Part shown: positions 16,104-25,030 of the stretch, in pieces
Layout of the letters: each line of letters starts with the position of its first letter
Numbering within the stretch: position 1 is the first letter of the stretch
Source: Chloroflexota bacterium
GTDB taxonomy: Bacteria > Chloroflexota > Anaerolineae > Aggregatilineales > Phototrophicaceae
Assembly (NCBI GenBank): GCA_011523515.1
Contig: WTGO01000017.1
Coordinates: 31,151-95,150 of the forward strand
Reading direction: 5' to 3'
DNA: 64,000 nucleotides
Position numbers and translations under genes: made by a program
The notes under the pieces: model-generated
What the model saw: only the letters and a program-made list of their open reading frames with translations
Told to the model about the DNA's origin: nothing
The model's database searches: none

Positions 16104-17699
16104 CTATATTTGCAGTTGATGCACGTGCCGGATGAAGTCCTGCTCGCGCAGGATTTCCATCAGCGCTTCCGGCAACGCTTCGTCGAAATTGAGCACGGTC
16201 AGCGTATTGCCGCCGGGTTCGGCGCGGCCGGTATGCCAGCTGGCGATATTAATGCCATTCTCCGCCATTAAGCTGCCGACTTGCCCGATCACGCCGGGGC
16301 GGTCAAAACTGCCCATAATCAGCAGATGACCGCGCGGCTCAAAGTGAACGCGATAGTCGTTGATCTGCATGATGTAGGGCTTCTGCCGGTCAAGCAGGGC
16401 GCCGGCGATGCTGATTTCTTCGCCGTCATCCAGCGTAGTCTGGCAGGTGATGACATTGCTGTATTCGCTGATTTTGATGCCCTTGGCCTGCGTGATTTGC
16501 CAACCACGCTGGGCAGCCAGCACCGGCGCATTGACGTAGCTGACATGGTCGCCGAGGAGCGGGCGCAGCATGCCCTTGAGAATACCGACGGTCATTGGCT
16601 TGATCAGGCCGTTCATGTCGTCCCCGATGATCTCAATGGCGATGCGGCGGATCGAGCTGCGCGACAAGACATGCTGCAGCGCGCCGATGCCCTCGGCCAG
16701 CTGCATGTAAGGGCGAATCTCAGCGAATTCGACGCCTGGCAGCAGCGGCATATTCACCACATTGCGGAAATCGCGGTCGTCCAGGGCGTCGATAACTTGC
16801 TGCACGATCTGCAGCGAGAGATCCTGCCGCGCCTCGACTGTGTTATCGCCGATATGCGGTGTATGAATGACGCGGTCCAGACCGATCAACGGGCTGCTGA
16901 AGGGCGGCTCCTCGTTCCACACATCTACCGCCACGCCGCCCAAATGACCGTCTTTCAAAGCATCCGCCAGCAGCGACTCCTTGATGACGCCGCCGTGCGA
17001 GGTGTTGATGAAGCAGGAGCCCTGTTTCATCAGGCGCAAGCTGTCCCCGTCCAGAAAGTCGACAGTCTCTTTTGTCGCCGGCACGTGCATGCTGACATAA
17101 TCGGCATTGGCGAGCAACTCCGGCAGGCTAACCCGTGCGATGCGCCGGTCGTCGACCTGCTCGTCGCGGATGTAGGGATCGTAGGCCAGCACGCCCATAC
17201 CCAGCGCCAGGCAGAGCCGCGCGACGCGGCGGCCCACCCGCCCAAGACCGACGATGCCGATCGTTTTGCCGTGCAGCTGCGCGCCGACCTGCTGTTGCCG
17301 GTCGAATAGCCACCAGCCTTCACGCAGGCTGTCGTGAACGGCGGGCAGGTTTCGATTGAGGGCCAGCATTAACGTCAATGTGTGCTCGGCGGCGGCAATC
17401 GCGCTGACGCCGGGCGTATTCATCACCAGGATGCCGCGCTCGGTCGCGTAGTCTATGTCAAGCCCGGTCAGGCCAGCCGACATGCGCGCGATCAAGCGCA
17501 AGTTGCTGGCGTGATCGAGCAGCGGCGCGTCCAGCTTGAAGTCGGAACGCGTGATGATGGCCGTGGCATCGGGCAGGGCGGCGCGCACACTTGATGTCTT
17601 GGGCGGCACGCAGCTGACCTGGAAATCCGGGCTGCTTTTGAGCAGCGCGATGCTCTCCGGCGTAAGATCGGTCGCGACTAAGACATGCTGCCGGCTCAC
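16104..17699 (-). CDS. serA: D-3-phosphoglycerate dehydrogenase-like protein (SerA, long form)
   Basis: Oxidises 3-phosphoglycerate in the first step of serine synthesis. The 531-residue product has the catalytic and NAD domains (GIVGLGRVGRRVARL near residue 148), an intervening ASB domain and a C-terminal ACT domain (LLIMGSFDRPGVIGQVGSLM near 460) for serine feedback, the long type 1 layout. The catalytic Glu (VDVWNEEPP) and His (TPHIGDNT) are present. The catalytic Arg, normally in an ARGG or SRGT context, is His235 (NTSHGGVIKE). Start GTG at 17699 overlaps the stop of the upstream HAD gene (GTGA). The operon with serB supports a serine role, but the Arg loss leaves activity uncertain. Confidence 0.88.
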   Translation of the reverse strand: MSRQHVLVATDLTPESIALLKSSPDFQVSCVPPKTSSVRAALPDATAIITRSDFKLDAPLLDHASNLRLIARMSAGLTGLDIDYATERGILVMNTPGVSAIAAAEHTLTLMLALNRNLPAVHDSLREGWWLFDRQQQVGAQLHGKTIGIVGLGRVGRRVARLCLALGMGVLAYDPYIRDEQVDDRRIARVSLPELLANADYVSMHVPATKETVDFLDGDSLRLMKQGSCFINTSHGGVIKESLLADALKDGHLGGVAVDVWNEEPPFSSPLIGLDRVIHTPHIGDNTVEARQDLSLQIVQQVIDALDDRDFRNVVNMPLLPGVEFAEIRPYMQLAEGIGALQHVLSRSSIRRIAIEIIGDDMNGLIKPMTVGILKGMLRPLLGDHVSYVNAPVLAAQRGWQITQAKGIKISEYSNVITCQTTLDDGEEISIAGALLDRQKPYIMQINDYRVHFEPRGHLLIMGSFDRPGVIGQVGSLMAENGINIASWHTGRAEPGGNTLTVLNFDEALPEALMEILREQDFIRHVHQLQI

Positions 17700-18364
17700 G
17701 CGAACAGTCCTTTCGTTTCAATCTCGTTCATGACCTCGAACAGATCGCTGTAGATATTGCCATTCACCGCCGCGAAGTCTTCGAGACTGGAATGCGACTG
17801 ATCGAGCACGGTGAAGCAGGTCATGCCGGCGGCCTGCGCTGCCACCGTACCGGCCTGGCTGTCCTCCAGCGCCAGGCAACGTTCCGGCGGCAGTCCCAAT
17901 TGCTGCGCCGCGTGCAGATAAATGTCCGGCGCCGGTTTGCCGCGCGCCACGAATTGCGCCGAATAGCGATTGGGAATCAGCTCCGCCCAGCCCATAAGAC
18001 GCACAAAGTGTTCGATAACGATTTGCGACGAGCTGGAAGCAATCGCCCTCGGGATGCGCCGGTCAGCAGCGCAGCGCACGATCTCATCGGCGCCGGGGCG
18101 CGCCTTGATACGCTCTGGCGGCAGCGAAAGCAATCGCTCGGTAATGGCGGATTCGATGGCTGCGGCGGAATCGCCCAGTTTGGGATAGTGCCGCTGCAGA
18201 ATAGCAGCGAACTCGTCCACACGCATGCCGATGCCCATGTTGCGCACTTCATCGCTGTAGACATAGCCGTAAGATTCGATCAATTCCACTTCAACCTCGT
18301 GCCAGACGGGCTCGGAATCGACCAGCAAGCCGTCCATGTCAAATATGAGCGCCGAAAATGTCAT
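17696..18364 (-). CDS. HAD-superfamily hydrolase, beta-phosphoglucomutase/YniC-like
   Basis: A 222-residue class IA HAD phosphatase with FDMDGLLVDSEPVWHEVE at the N-terminus (nucleophile Asp10 and Asp12), an alpha-helical cap, the motif II Ser in AIASSSSQIVIEHF, motif III Lys in GKPAPDIYLHAAQQLG and motif IV LALEDSQAGTVAAQAAGM. Such enzymes remove phosphate from sugar phosphates; the substrate cannot be told from sequence. It lies between serB and serA with tight junctions (1-nt gap, 4-nt overlap), so it may also take part in phosphoserine or phosphoglycerate metabolism. That link is inference. Confidence 0.82.
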   Translation of the reverse strand: MTFSALIFDMDGLLVDSEPVWHEVEVELIESYGYVYSDEVRNMGIGMRVDEFAAILQRHYPKLGDSAAAIESAITERLLSLPPERIKARPGADEIVRCAADRRIPRAIASSSSQIVIEHFVRLMGWAELIPNRYSAQFVARGKPAPDIYLHAAQQLGLPPERCLALEDSQAGTVAAQAAGMTCFTVLDQSHSSLEDFAAVNGNIYSDLFEVMNEIETKGLFA

Positions 18365-18365
18365 G

Positions 18366-19217
18366 CTAGTTCATGTCCTCAAAGTCACGAATAAAATCGA
18401 CTCGCAGCGAATCATTGCGAAAGGACACGGATTCCCGGATCAGCGCGGCCGTGATTCCTTTGCGGAATGTGTCCTCGTGTCGCGTATTCAGTACGCTTTC
18501 CCAGCCGCGCCGACCGGCGGCGAGCGGCAAAATTGGCGAAAGCGACTCGGCGTGAATGAAGACTTCGGAACCGTCGATCAAGCTTTCGCGCGCGACGACG
18601 CCGCCGTAGCCGATAAAAAGATCAACCGCGTCTTGTGCTGCCAAATCAGAGGCGCCGTCCCCGATCATCAAGCGGCGTCCGGGCAAATCGCCCGCCAGTT
18701 CGCCGATTATGCGTGATTTCCCGTGGGACACCGTAAGCGGGCCGGTGCTGTAATCGAGGTAGGTCTTCGCTTGCTGCGCGCCTGGTTCGTAGTAATCCCA
18801 CCAGCGTCCTGAGAGTTCGTTGTATTCCAGCTCCACGGCGCGAATCCGCTCGGGCTCGACGCCTAGCCGGCGCCCAAAGCCCATCACAGCGTCAATCAGG
18901 CCGCCGCTGATGATGAACACTTGCTTGTCAAGAAAGCGCAGCGCGGCGATGACCTCAAGCGCGTCTTCGACGACCGTTTGCCAGTAACGCTCCTCCAAGG
19001 CTTTGAGTTGCGCGCGGGTCGGGTTGATGGCCTTCAACCGCTTGCCGTAGACATCGGCGAGATCCAGTTCACCGTCCATCGCCTTGTTGGTCAACAGGCC
19101 GACGCGCCCGGCTTTGCCCTTGGCGCGCGCCAACTCGTCGATGCCTTCAATGGCGGACAAGGTGCTGTCGCAATCGAAGAACACAAGATCAAAGGGCGGC
19201 CAGCCGGCGCTGCGCAT
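18366..19217 (-). CDS. serB: phosphoserine phosphatase-like HAD hydrolase (SerB)
   Basis: Last step of serine synthesis: O-phosphoserine to serine. The 283-residue product from ATG 19217, with GGGAGA 6 nt upstream, has the PSP signature FFDCDSTLSAIEGIDELA near residue 12, a helical cap, IISGGLIDAV (motif II) and MIGDGASDLAAQDAVD (motif IV). The C-terminus is about 70 residues longer than compact SerB enzymes. It is first in a three-gene operon with the HAD gene and serA, which strongly supports the role. A longer in-frame N-terminus is possible but lacks a binding site. Confidence 0.85.
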   Translation of the reverse strand: MRSAGWPPFDLVFFDCDSTLSAIEGIDELARAKGKAGRVGLLTNKAMDGELDLADVYGKRLKAINPTRAQLKALEERYWQTVVEDALEVIAALRFLDKQVFIISGGLIDAVMGFGRRLGVEPERIRAVELEYNELSGRWWDYYEPGAQQAKTYLDYSTGPLTVSHGKSRIIGELAGDLPGRRLMIGDGASDLAAQDAVDLFIGYGGVVARESLIDGSEVFIHAESLSPILPLAAGRRGWESVLNTRHEDTFRKGITAALIRESVSFRNDSLRVDFIRDFEDMN

Positions 19218-19250
19218 GGCGTCTCCCGTCGGAAAATTACAGGCGCGATT

Positions 19251-19278
19251 ATTATAGGCGCTTGGCGACAAATGTGTA
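19251..19278 (-). promoter_or_regulatory. promoter of the serB-HAD-serA operon
   Basis: On the minus strand, TACACA at 19278-19273, 16 bp, then a perfect TATAAT at 19256-19251. Transcription would start about 27 nt before the serB ATG, leaving room for its GGGAGA ribosome site. Confidence 0.5.
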
Positions 19279-19341
19279 CGGTGGTCTATGCCCAGCGCAA
19301 GCGCGCGCGAATCCATGGAGGGCATTGTGTCAGGCAGCCGC

Positions 19342-19370
19342 TTGAATGCCCGGCGACGCTCCTCTATAAT
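19342..19370 (+). promoter_or_regulatory. promoter of the tetR gene
   Basis: TTGAAT at 19342-19347, exactly 17 bp, then a perfect TATAAT at 19365-19370. One of the best promoter matches in the window. It diverges from the serB promoter. No clear inverted repeat for TetR autoregulation was found. Confidence 0.6.
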
Positions 19371-19422
19371 CGAACGGCAGATTGATTGACAAGTGCCGCA
19401 GAGTACGGATGGGAGCTACATC

Positions 19423-20061
19423 TTGGCACGAAAGCCGGCTGACCAATCGGTCAATCGCGAAGACATTCTGTGGGCCGCCGCGGAAGTCCTGCATCGCAAT
19501 GGCTATGAAGCCACGACCATGAAGGACATCGCCGCTCAAGTGAACTTGACTGCGGCCAGTTTGTATCATCATTTCAAGAACAAGGACTTCCTTCTTCTCA
19601 GCGTCTTGGAAGTCGGCCTGGACCTCACCATTGACAAGCTGGATGTCATTTATACATCGGACTTGACTTGCGCGGATAAGCTCGGCGGGATGATACGCTC
19701 GCACGTCGTCAGCGTGACGGGCAATGTGGCCGTGGGCGCGGCGATGGTTTTCGAGATTCGCGCCCTGCTCAACGCTAATATCAGCAGCAAGAACGGCGAT
19801 GACGCCTTCAACGCCGAGTTCGCGGGTCGGCGCAAGCGCTTTTTCGCCCGGCGCGACTACTTCGAGAGCTTGTTTCGGGACACGGTGCAGGCGGGTATCG
19901 CCGCCGGCGAATTCCGCCAGGTGGACGCGGCCATCGTGACCCGCGCCATGCTGGGCGCGCACAACTGGGTGGGGGTGTGGTTCCGCGAGGGCGGGCGGCT
20001 CACGGGTGAAGAAGTGGCGGATGTCATGGTGGATGCGTGGCTGGCGGCTTTGCGGGTTTGA
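19423..20061 (+). CDS. TetR-family transcriptional regulator
   Basis: A 212-residue one-domain repressor. The N-terminal helix-turn-helix is typical (EDILWAAAEVLHRNGYEATTMKDIAAQVNLTAASLYHHFKNKDFLL); the rest is an all-helical ligand and dimerisation domain like those of fatty-acid-metabolism regulators. The start TTG at 19423 has GGGAG 7 nt upstream; a GTG at 19393 gives 10 more residues but lacks a site. It precedes SDR, FadN-type and thiolase genes, so control of beta-oxidation by an acyl-CoA ligand is plausible (inference from context). Confidence 0.88.
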   Translation: MARKPADQSVNREDILWAAAEVLHRNGYEATTMKDIAAQVNLTAASLYHHFKNKDFLLLSVLEVGLDLTIDKLDVIYTSDLTCADKLGGMIRSHVVSVTGNVAVGAAMVFEIRALLNANISSKNGDDAFNAEFAGRRKRFFARRDYFESLFRDTVQAGIAAGEFRQVDAAIVTRAMLGAHNWVGVWFREGGRLTGEEVADVMVDAWLAALRV

Positions 20062-20080
20062 GGGATGGAGCGGCACTGTT

Positions 20081-21268
20081 ATGGATAAGCGATTTCTGAC
20101 GTTGTACCTGCCCGAATACGATCAGGTGGCACACTTCTTGCGCATCCTAGACGGTACAAGGGATCAGACTTATAAGTTGATGTGGCAGCATATCAAGTCA
20201 ATGGTGGGGAATCCGCAGGAGGCGACTGACTTTACCAATCCCTGCCAGTGGATTCCCGAGCTGCCGTCCGGTAACGGAAGAGACTTGGCACAGCGAATAT
20301 GGCGGGAATCGGAAGGGCGGGTCAATCCGCGTTGGTCGCGCCAATTTTGGCGTTTCGGTGAGCCACATGCCCTTGTAGCGGTGAATGACAGAGTTTGTTC
20401 GCTGACAGATCTCGGCAAACGCTTTGTGAACACGGATGCTGACGCCATTAGACAAATTGACGAGCACGAAGGCATCTACTTGGTCTTGTCGGCATTGGCT
20501 GACAGAGGCTCAAGTTCATTGAATGACCTGTTTGGCCAATTCCGCGCTTTCTTTCAAATGCGCACGTCTTGGAAGTCGGATGCTTCATTCCGTACGGCAC
20601 TGCGATATCGCCTGAACAACTTGAGGCATCGTGAGCTCGTTTATCGTCAAGGGCGCAAATACGAAATCACCGATGCCGGCTTGGCTTATCTGCTCAATTT
20701 CATCGGGAGCGACGACAAAGCGGCGCTTGCGGTTCAATTGGCCGTAAAAGAAAAGAATAGCCAAGTCCGAAAGCAACTCCTTGAGTTTTTGCAAACAATG
20801 GATCCATTTCAGTTCGAGCATCTTGTTTTACGCCTGTTCGAAGCAATGGAATATGAAAATGTCGAATTGACGCCGTACCTTCAAGACCAGGGCGTCGACA
20901 TCAAAGCCGACATAGAATTCGGGATCAGCAGCGTTCATGAAGTCATTCAAGTCAAACGGCACAAGGGAAGTATTGGACAACCTATCGTAAGCGGGCTTCG
21001 TGGAGCGATGCCTCTCTTCGACGCGCTTCGCGGCTCAATCGTCACGACGGGCGCTTTCTCCAAAAAAGCCAAAGAAATTGCCGTCGTGCGTAACGCTCCA
21101 CCCATTTCATTGATCGACGGAGAAAGATTGCTGGACCTTCTGATCGAGCACGACATTGGCATCCACAAGCGCGAAATCAGAATCCTAGAATTCGACCAGG
21201 CAAGCCTGAGCGATTTTGACTCCGAAGAATTGGAAGCAGCATCTCTAAAAGAGTCCGAAAGCGAGTAA
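20081..21268 (+). CDS. Mrr-type restriction endonuclease (type IV-like)
   Basis: A 395-residue protein from ATG 20081. The N-terminal about 250 residues look like winged-helix DNA-recognition segments (for example RQIDEHEGIYLVLSALADRG... and YRLNNLRHRELVYRQGRKYEITDAGLAYL). The C-terminal Mrr_cat domain starts at MDPFQFEHLVLRLFEAMEYENVEL and carries the PD-(D/E)XK core QGVDIKAD...VIQVKRHKG. Mrr enzymes cut methylated or foreign DNA. It begins 19 nt after tetR, and its TAA overlaps the next ATG (TAATG), so a defence gene is embedded in a metabolic operon. Its base composition is less GC-rich than its neighbours. Confidence 0.82.
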   Translation: MDKRFLTLYLPEYDQVAHFLRILDGTRDQTYKLMWQHIKSMVGNPQEATDFTNPCQWIPELPSGNGRDLAQRIWRESEGRVNPRWSRQFWRFGEPHALVAVNDRVCSLTDLGKRFVNTDADAIRQIDEHEGIYLVLSALADRGSSSLNDLFGQFRAFFQMRTSWKSDASFRTALRYRLNNLRHRELVYRQGRKYEITDAGLAYLLNFIGSDDKAALAVQLAVKEKNSQVRKQLLEFLQTMDPFQFEHLVLRLFEAMEYENVELTPYLQDQGVDIKADIEFGISSVHEVIQVKRHKGSIGQPIVSGLRGAMPLFDALRGSIVTTGAFSKKAKEIAVVRNAPPISLIDGERLLDLLIEHDIGIHKREIRILEFDQASLSDFDSEELEAASLKESESE

Positions 21269-21984
21269 TGGCAATTTCCATACAAAACATCCTCATCACA
21301 GGCGCGAACCGAGGCATCGGCTTGGCGCTGGTGGAACAATACCTGTCACAGAGCGACACGCGAGTCTACGCGACCTGCCGCAATCCAGAAGGCGCGGTTG
21401 CCCTGAACGCTCTGGCGCAAGCGGACCCGGAAAACCTGCAGATACTGCAATTGGACGTCAACGATGAGGCTTCCATCGAGCGCGCGGTGAACGCCATCGC
21501 GGGCGAAATCGACAGCCTGGATGTACTTATCAACAACGCCGGCATATCCGGTGGCGATGGCGCCCGCGACATGGGCCAGCTCAGTGCGGCGGAGGTTGCC
21601 ACGGTCGTCACAACAAATGCGGTCGCGCCCTTGATCGTGACGCAGTGTTGCCGCGAACTGCTACAGAACGGCGACAATCCGCGCGCTGTCATGATCTCGT
21701 CCGGTCTGGGTTCGCTGGCCAGGGCCGGCGGTAACGCCTACGCCTACCGCATGAGCAAGGCGGCCATGAACATGGCGGCGCGCGTCCTCGCCTTTGATGA
21801 CGCGATGGCGGGCATCACGAGCGTCACGCTGGCGCCCGGCTGGGTGCGCACGGACATGGGCGGCCCGTCCGCGAATTTAGCGCCCGAAGAATCCGCCCGC
21901 GCTCTGCTCGGGGTTATCGAGCGGCTGGTCGCCGCAGATAATGGCAGATTCTACCGCTATGATGGCGAGGAGCTGGACTGGTAG
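21268..21984 (+). CDS. short-chain dehydrogenase/reductase (SDR)
   Basis: A 238-residue classical SDR: cofactor loop ITGANRGIGLALVEQYL at residues 9-25, NNAG near residue 88, catalytic Ser in MISSGLGSLA and the YxxxK pair in YAYRMSKAAMNMAARVLA, then PGWVRTDMGG. It probably reduces or oxidises a carbonyl or hydroxyl group with NAD(P). The Arg in the TGANRGIG loop is common in the carbonyl-reductase (C-factor-like) branch. The start ATG overlaps the mrr stop codon. Its position before the beta-oxidation fusion gene suggests lipid metabolism, but the substrate is unknown. Confidence 0.86.
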   Translation: MAISIQNILITGANRGIGLALVEQYLSQSDTRVYATCRNPEGAVALNALAQADPENLQILQLDVNDEASIERAVNAIAGEIDSLDVLINNAGISGGDGARDMGQLSAAEVATVVTTNAVAPLIVTQCCRELLQNGDNPRAVMISSGLGSLARAGGNAYAYRMSKAAMNMAARVLAFDDAMAGITSVTLAPGWVRTDMGGPSANLAPEESARALLGVIERLVAADNGRFYRYDGEELDW

Positions 21985-22015
21985 TTGCTCCGCATCGGAA
22001 AGGGTGATTGCGCAG

Positions 22016-24409
22016 ATGGGATATCAGATCAAGAAAGCGGCCGTCATCGGCTCCGGCACGATGGGCGGCGGCATCGCTGCGCTGCTGGCTGGCGTCGGCA
22101 TCGAGACATTGCTGTTGGATATCCCGCCGCCTGACAGCGCGCCTGCTGATGGCCCGCGCGTACGCAATGCAGTTGTGGCCGGCAACTTGAAGGCGCTGCA
22201 AAAGATGCGCCCGGCTCAGCTCTACAGCCCCGACGATCTGCGCAATATCAGCATCGGCAATTTAGAAGATGACCTGCAGCGCGTAGGCGACGCCGATTGG
22301 GTCATCGAGGTCATCGTCGAAGAGCTTGACCTCAAGCGCGCGCTGATGGCGCGTCTTGCCGGCGTTGTCAAGCCGGACGCCATCGTCACATCCAACACCT
22401 CGGGCATTCCCATCAGCAGCATCGCCGAGGGCTTGCCGCAGGAGTTCACGCAGCGCTTCTTGGGCACGCATTTTTTCAATCCGCCGCGCTACCTGCGCTT
22501 GCTGGAGGTCATTCCGCACGCGGGTACGAATCGCGATATTGTAGACTTCATGCTGTGCTTCGGCGCCGATGTACTCGGCAAGGGCGCCGTACGCTGCAAC
22601 GACACGCCCAATTTCATCGGCAATCGCTTCATGTCCATGGCGGGCATGCAAGCCACGAACTTCGCGCTGGATCACGGATATACAGTCGAAGAAGTTGATG
22701 CCCTGACCGGCCCCCTGATCGGCCGCCCCAAGACCGCCACCTTCAATTTGAACGATTTGGTTGGTTTCGACATTGCTGTCGGCGTGGCGCGCAATCTCTA
22801 CCACGCCATTCCCGACGACCCGGCGCGCGAGCTGCTCTTGCATCAGAAAAACGCCGAGCTATCCGACGCGTTGCTGCAGCGCGGCTGGCTGGGGCGCAAG
22901 ACCGGCCGGGGTTTCTACCACATGCGCCGCGATGGCGGAAAGAGGGAACTTTGGGCGCTCAACCTCGAGACGCTGGATTACGAGCCGCCCAGCAAGCCGC
23001 GCTTCGACAGCGTGGGACAATATCGCAAAGTTGAGCCACTTGGCGAGCGGATCCGCTTGCTCATCAACGCGGACGACCGCGCCGGCCAGTTTCTGTGGCA
23101 TCTTCACGCCTTCCTGCTCGCATACGCTTCCAACCGCGTGCCTGAAATCACGGACACTATCGTCAATGTCGACAACGCGCAGAAGTGGGGCTTCGCGCAT
23201 CAGTTGGGCCCGTTTGAAATTTGGGATGCCATCGGCGTGGCGGAGACCATCGACCGCTTCGAAACGGATGGCTATCCGGTAGCGGACTGGGTCAAGACCA
23301 TGATCGCGGACGGGCACGCGTCATTCTACCAGCGTGACGAACAGGGCAAGGTCGCCGGCTACTACAGTCCGCCGGATCGCGCCTATCTGCCGCTGGAAAC
23401 AGATGCCCGCGAAATCACCACGGCGGATTTGCGCGCTTCCGGCGCTGAAATCTACCGCAATGGCGATGGCACGGTGCACGACATGGGCGACGGCGCCTTG
23501 CTCTGGGAATTTACGACCAAGCAGAACAGCATCACTGCCGGGCTGATCGAGTCCGGTTGGCGCGCGCTGGAATTGCTCAATGACGAGCGATACCGGGCGC
23601 TTGTCGTCGGCAACGATGGCGAACGCTTTTCGATCGGCGCCAACCTCGACCCATCGGCGCTGATGGCCGGGCTGGAAGGCATCGAGAAGACCCTGGTCAG
23701 CTTGCCGGAATTAGCGCAGGCGCTGCGTTGCGCGCCGAAACCAGTCGTAGTCGCCGCGCATAATATGGCGCTGGGAGGCGGCGCGGAATTGGTGATGTCC
23801 GGCACGGCCGTGGTCGCGCATGCCGAACTCTACATGGGGCTGGTTGAAGTCGGCGTGGGTCTTGTGCCGGCCGGCGGCGGCTGCAAGGAAATGGCGCGCC
23901 GCCTGGTCAGTCCATTGGCGCGCCACGGGTCGGATGATGTGCTGGCTGGACTGCAGAAAGCCTTCGAAAGTATCGCCACCGCCAAAGTCAGCAGCAGCGC
24001 GAAAGAAGCCAAGGCCTTGGGATTCCTGGCTGAATCAGACAAGATTGTGATGAATCGCGCCCATCTGTTAGGCGAGGCCAAGGCGCTGGCGCTGGCGCTG
24101 GCGCTAAGCGACAGCTACGAGCCGAGGAGACCTGAGCCGGTTTTCGCAGCGGGACGAGATGCCTACGCGGCGCTGCTGCTCGGCGTTGCGGGATACCAGG
24201 AAGCCGGTTACGCCAGCGAACATGACGCCCTGATCGCGCGGAAACTGGCCTACATTTTGACGGGCGGCGCGCTGGCGGAACCGCAGTGGGTGGACCAGCA
24301 ATACATGCTGAACCTGGAGCGGGAGGCTTTCCTGAGCTTGATTATGGAGACCAAGACGCAAGAGCGCATCATGCATATGCTGCAGACGAACAAGCCGCTG
24401 CGGAATTGA
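22016..24409 (+). CDS. fadN: 3-hydroxyacyl-CoA dehydrogenase/enoyl-CoA hydratase fusion (FadN type)
   Basis: A bifunctional beta-oxidation enzyme of 797 residues in FadN order. The NAD-dependent 3-hydroxyacyl-CoA dehydrogenase comes first (AAVIGSGTMGGGIAALLAG at residues 8-26; NTSGIPI; GTHFFNPPRYLRLLEVIP with the catalytic His). The enoyl-CoA hydratase/isomerase domain is at the C-terminus (from about 490; FSIGANLD oxyanion-hole region; NMALGGGAELVMSG). Start ATG at 22016 with AAAGGGTG upstream. It hydrates enoyl-CoA and oxidises 3-hydroxyacyl-CoA. The thiolase partner, normally adjacent, is 2 kb away beyond an inverted AAA/DUF4276 pair. Confidence 0.92.
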   Translation: MGYQIKKAAVIGSGTMGGGIAALLAGVGIETLLLDIPPPDSAPADGPRVRNAVVAGNLKALQKMRPAQLYSPDDLRNISIGNLEDDLQRVGDADWVIEVIVEELDLKRALMARLAGVVKPDAIVTSNTSGIPISSIAEGLPQEFTQRFLGTHFFNPPRYLRLLEVIPHAGTNRDIVDFMLCFGADVLGKGAVRCNDTPNFIGNRFMSMAGMQATNFALDHGYTVEEVDALTGPLIGRPKTATFNLNDLVGFDIAVGVARNLYHAIPDDPARELLLHQKNAELSDALLQRGWLGRKTGRGFYHMRRDGGKRELWALNLETLDYEPPSKPRFDSVGQYRKVEPLGERIRLLINADDRAGQFLWHLHAFLLAYASNRVPEITDTIVNVDNAQKWGFAHQLGPFEIWDAIGVAETIDRFETDGYPVADWVKTMIADGHASFYQRDEQGKVAGYYSPPDRAYLPLETDAREITTADLRASGAEIYRNGDGTVHDMGDGALLWEFTTKQNSITAGLIESGWRALELLNDERYRALVVGNDGERFSIGANLDPSALMAGLEGIEKTLVSLPELAQALRCAPKPVVVAAHNMALGGGAELVMSGTAVVAHAELYMGLVEVGVGLVPAGGGCKEMARRLVSPLARHGSDDVLAGLQKAFESIATAKVSSSAKEAKALGFLAESDKIVMNRAHLLGEAKALALALALSDSYEPRRPEPVFAAGRDAYAALLLGVAGYQEAGYASEHDALIARKLAYILTGGALAEPQWVDQQYMLNLEREAFLSLIMETKTQERIMHMLQTNKPLRN

Positions 24410-24433
24410 GAAGCCAAACGAGTTTCTGAATTG

Positions 24434-25030
24434 CTAGGTCGGCAAGATTGCACGTTCAAAGCGACGGAATGAGTCAATTCGCCGTAGCCTTTGGAGATCA
24501 GGGATCGCCATCGCAATCTCCTTCGCATGGTAACGATCCACGTATCTTCGACCACGATGTCTTTTGAAAAGGCTATTTAGAATTCCCTTCGGATTCTTTA
24601 GGCGATCAACGTTCCGCCGCCGGCGAATGGTAATAGGATGAGCCTTTGTAGACAGCACATCTCTTATCGCTCTTTCATCGCTCAGCAACCAAGCCTCTAA
24701 TTCATGCAGAATACATATCAGATCGACGGCGTCGCAAGATAAGCTTGCAGCAGTCAACGTATTTAGTATCGCGTTGCGTTCTTTAACTAGGCACGGTTTC
24801 GAATTCAGGTTCGGCCACGCCGGGCGCAGGTCCCATATTATCAGCACTCTTTCGCAGTTAAGTTCAAAGAGCTCCTCCGCCGTTTTCCCGGCATCGGAAA
24901 TGAGATTCGGTTTGTCGTCTAGCGTTCTTGGAACAATCCGTATACCGGGATTGATCATTGTCGCCAGGTGAATACAAACGGCTTTGTCGGCACCGTCGGT
25001 ACCGCATTCAAACACCATGCCTACCTTCAT
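24434..25030 (-). CDS. DUF4276-like protein, partner of the AAA ATPase
   Basis: A 198-residue protein starting MKVGMVFECGTDGADKAV, with a conserved Glu in the first strand. LIIWDLRPAW (acidic motif) follows near residue 90 and LICILHELEAWLLSDERAIRDVL near residue 120, the pattern of DUF4276 proteins, which are thought to adopt a Toprim-like nuclease fold. The C-terminus is very basic. Its ATG overlaps the stop of the AAA ATPase (ATGA), so the two are translationally coupled. Pairs of an OLD-like ATPase and a Toprim-like protein include known phage-defence systems such as PARIS. Membership here is inference. AT-rich compared with its neighbours. Confidence 0.68.
   Translation of the reverse strand: MKVGMVFECGTDGADKAVCIHLATMINPGIRIVPRTLDDKPNLISDAGKTAEELFELNCERVLIIWDLRPAWPNLNSKPCLVKERNAILNTLTAASLSCDAVDLICILHELEAWLLSDERAIRDVLSTKAHPITIRRRRNVDRLKNPKGILNSLFKRHRGRRYVDRYHAKEIAMAIPDLQRLRRIDSFRRFERAILPT

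Noticed and set aside
16281..17309. A 342-codon plus-strand open frame opposite serA
   Set aside because: Antisense shadow with Asp/Ala/Gln-rich low-complexity sequence; serA is clearly the coding strand.
19330..20076. A 248-codon minus-strand frame opposite the TetR gene
   Set aside because: His/Arg/Ala-rich with no domain; the TetR helix-turn-helix on the plus strand is unmistakable.
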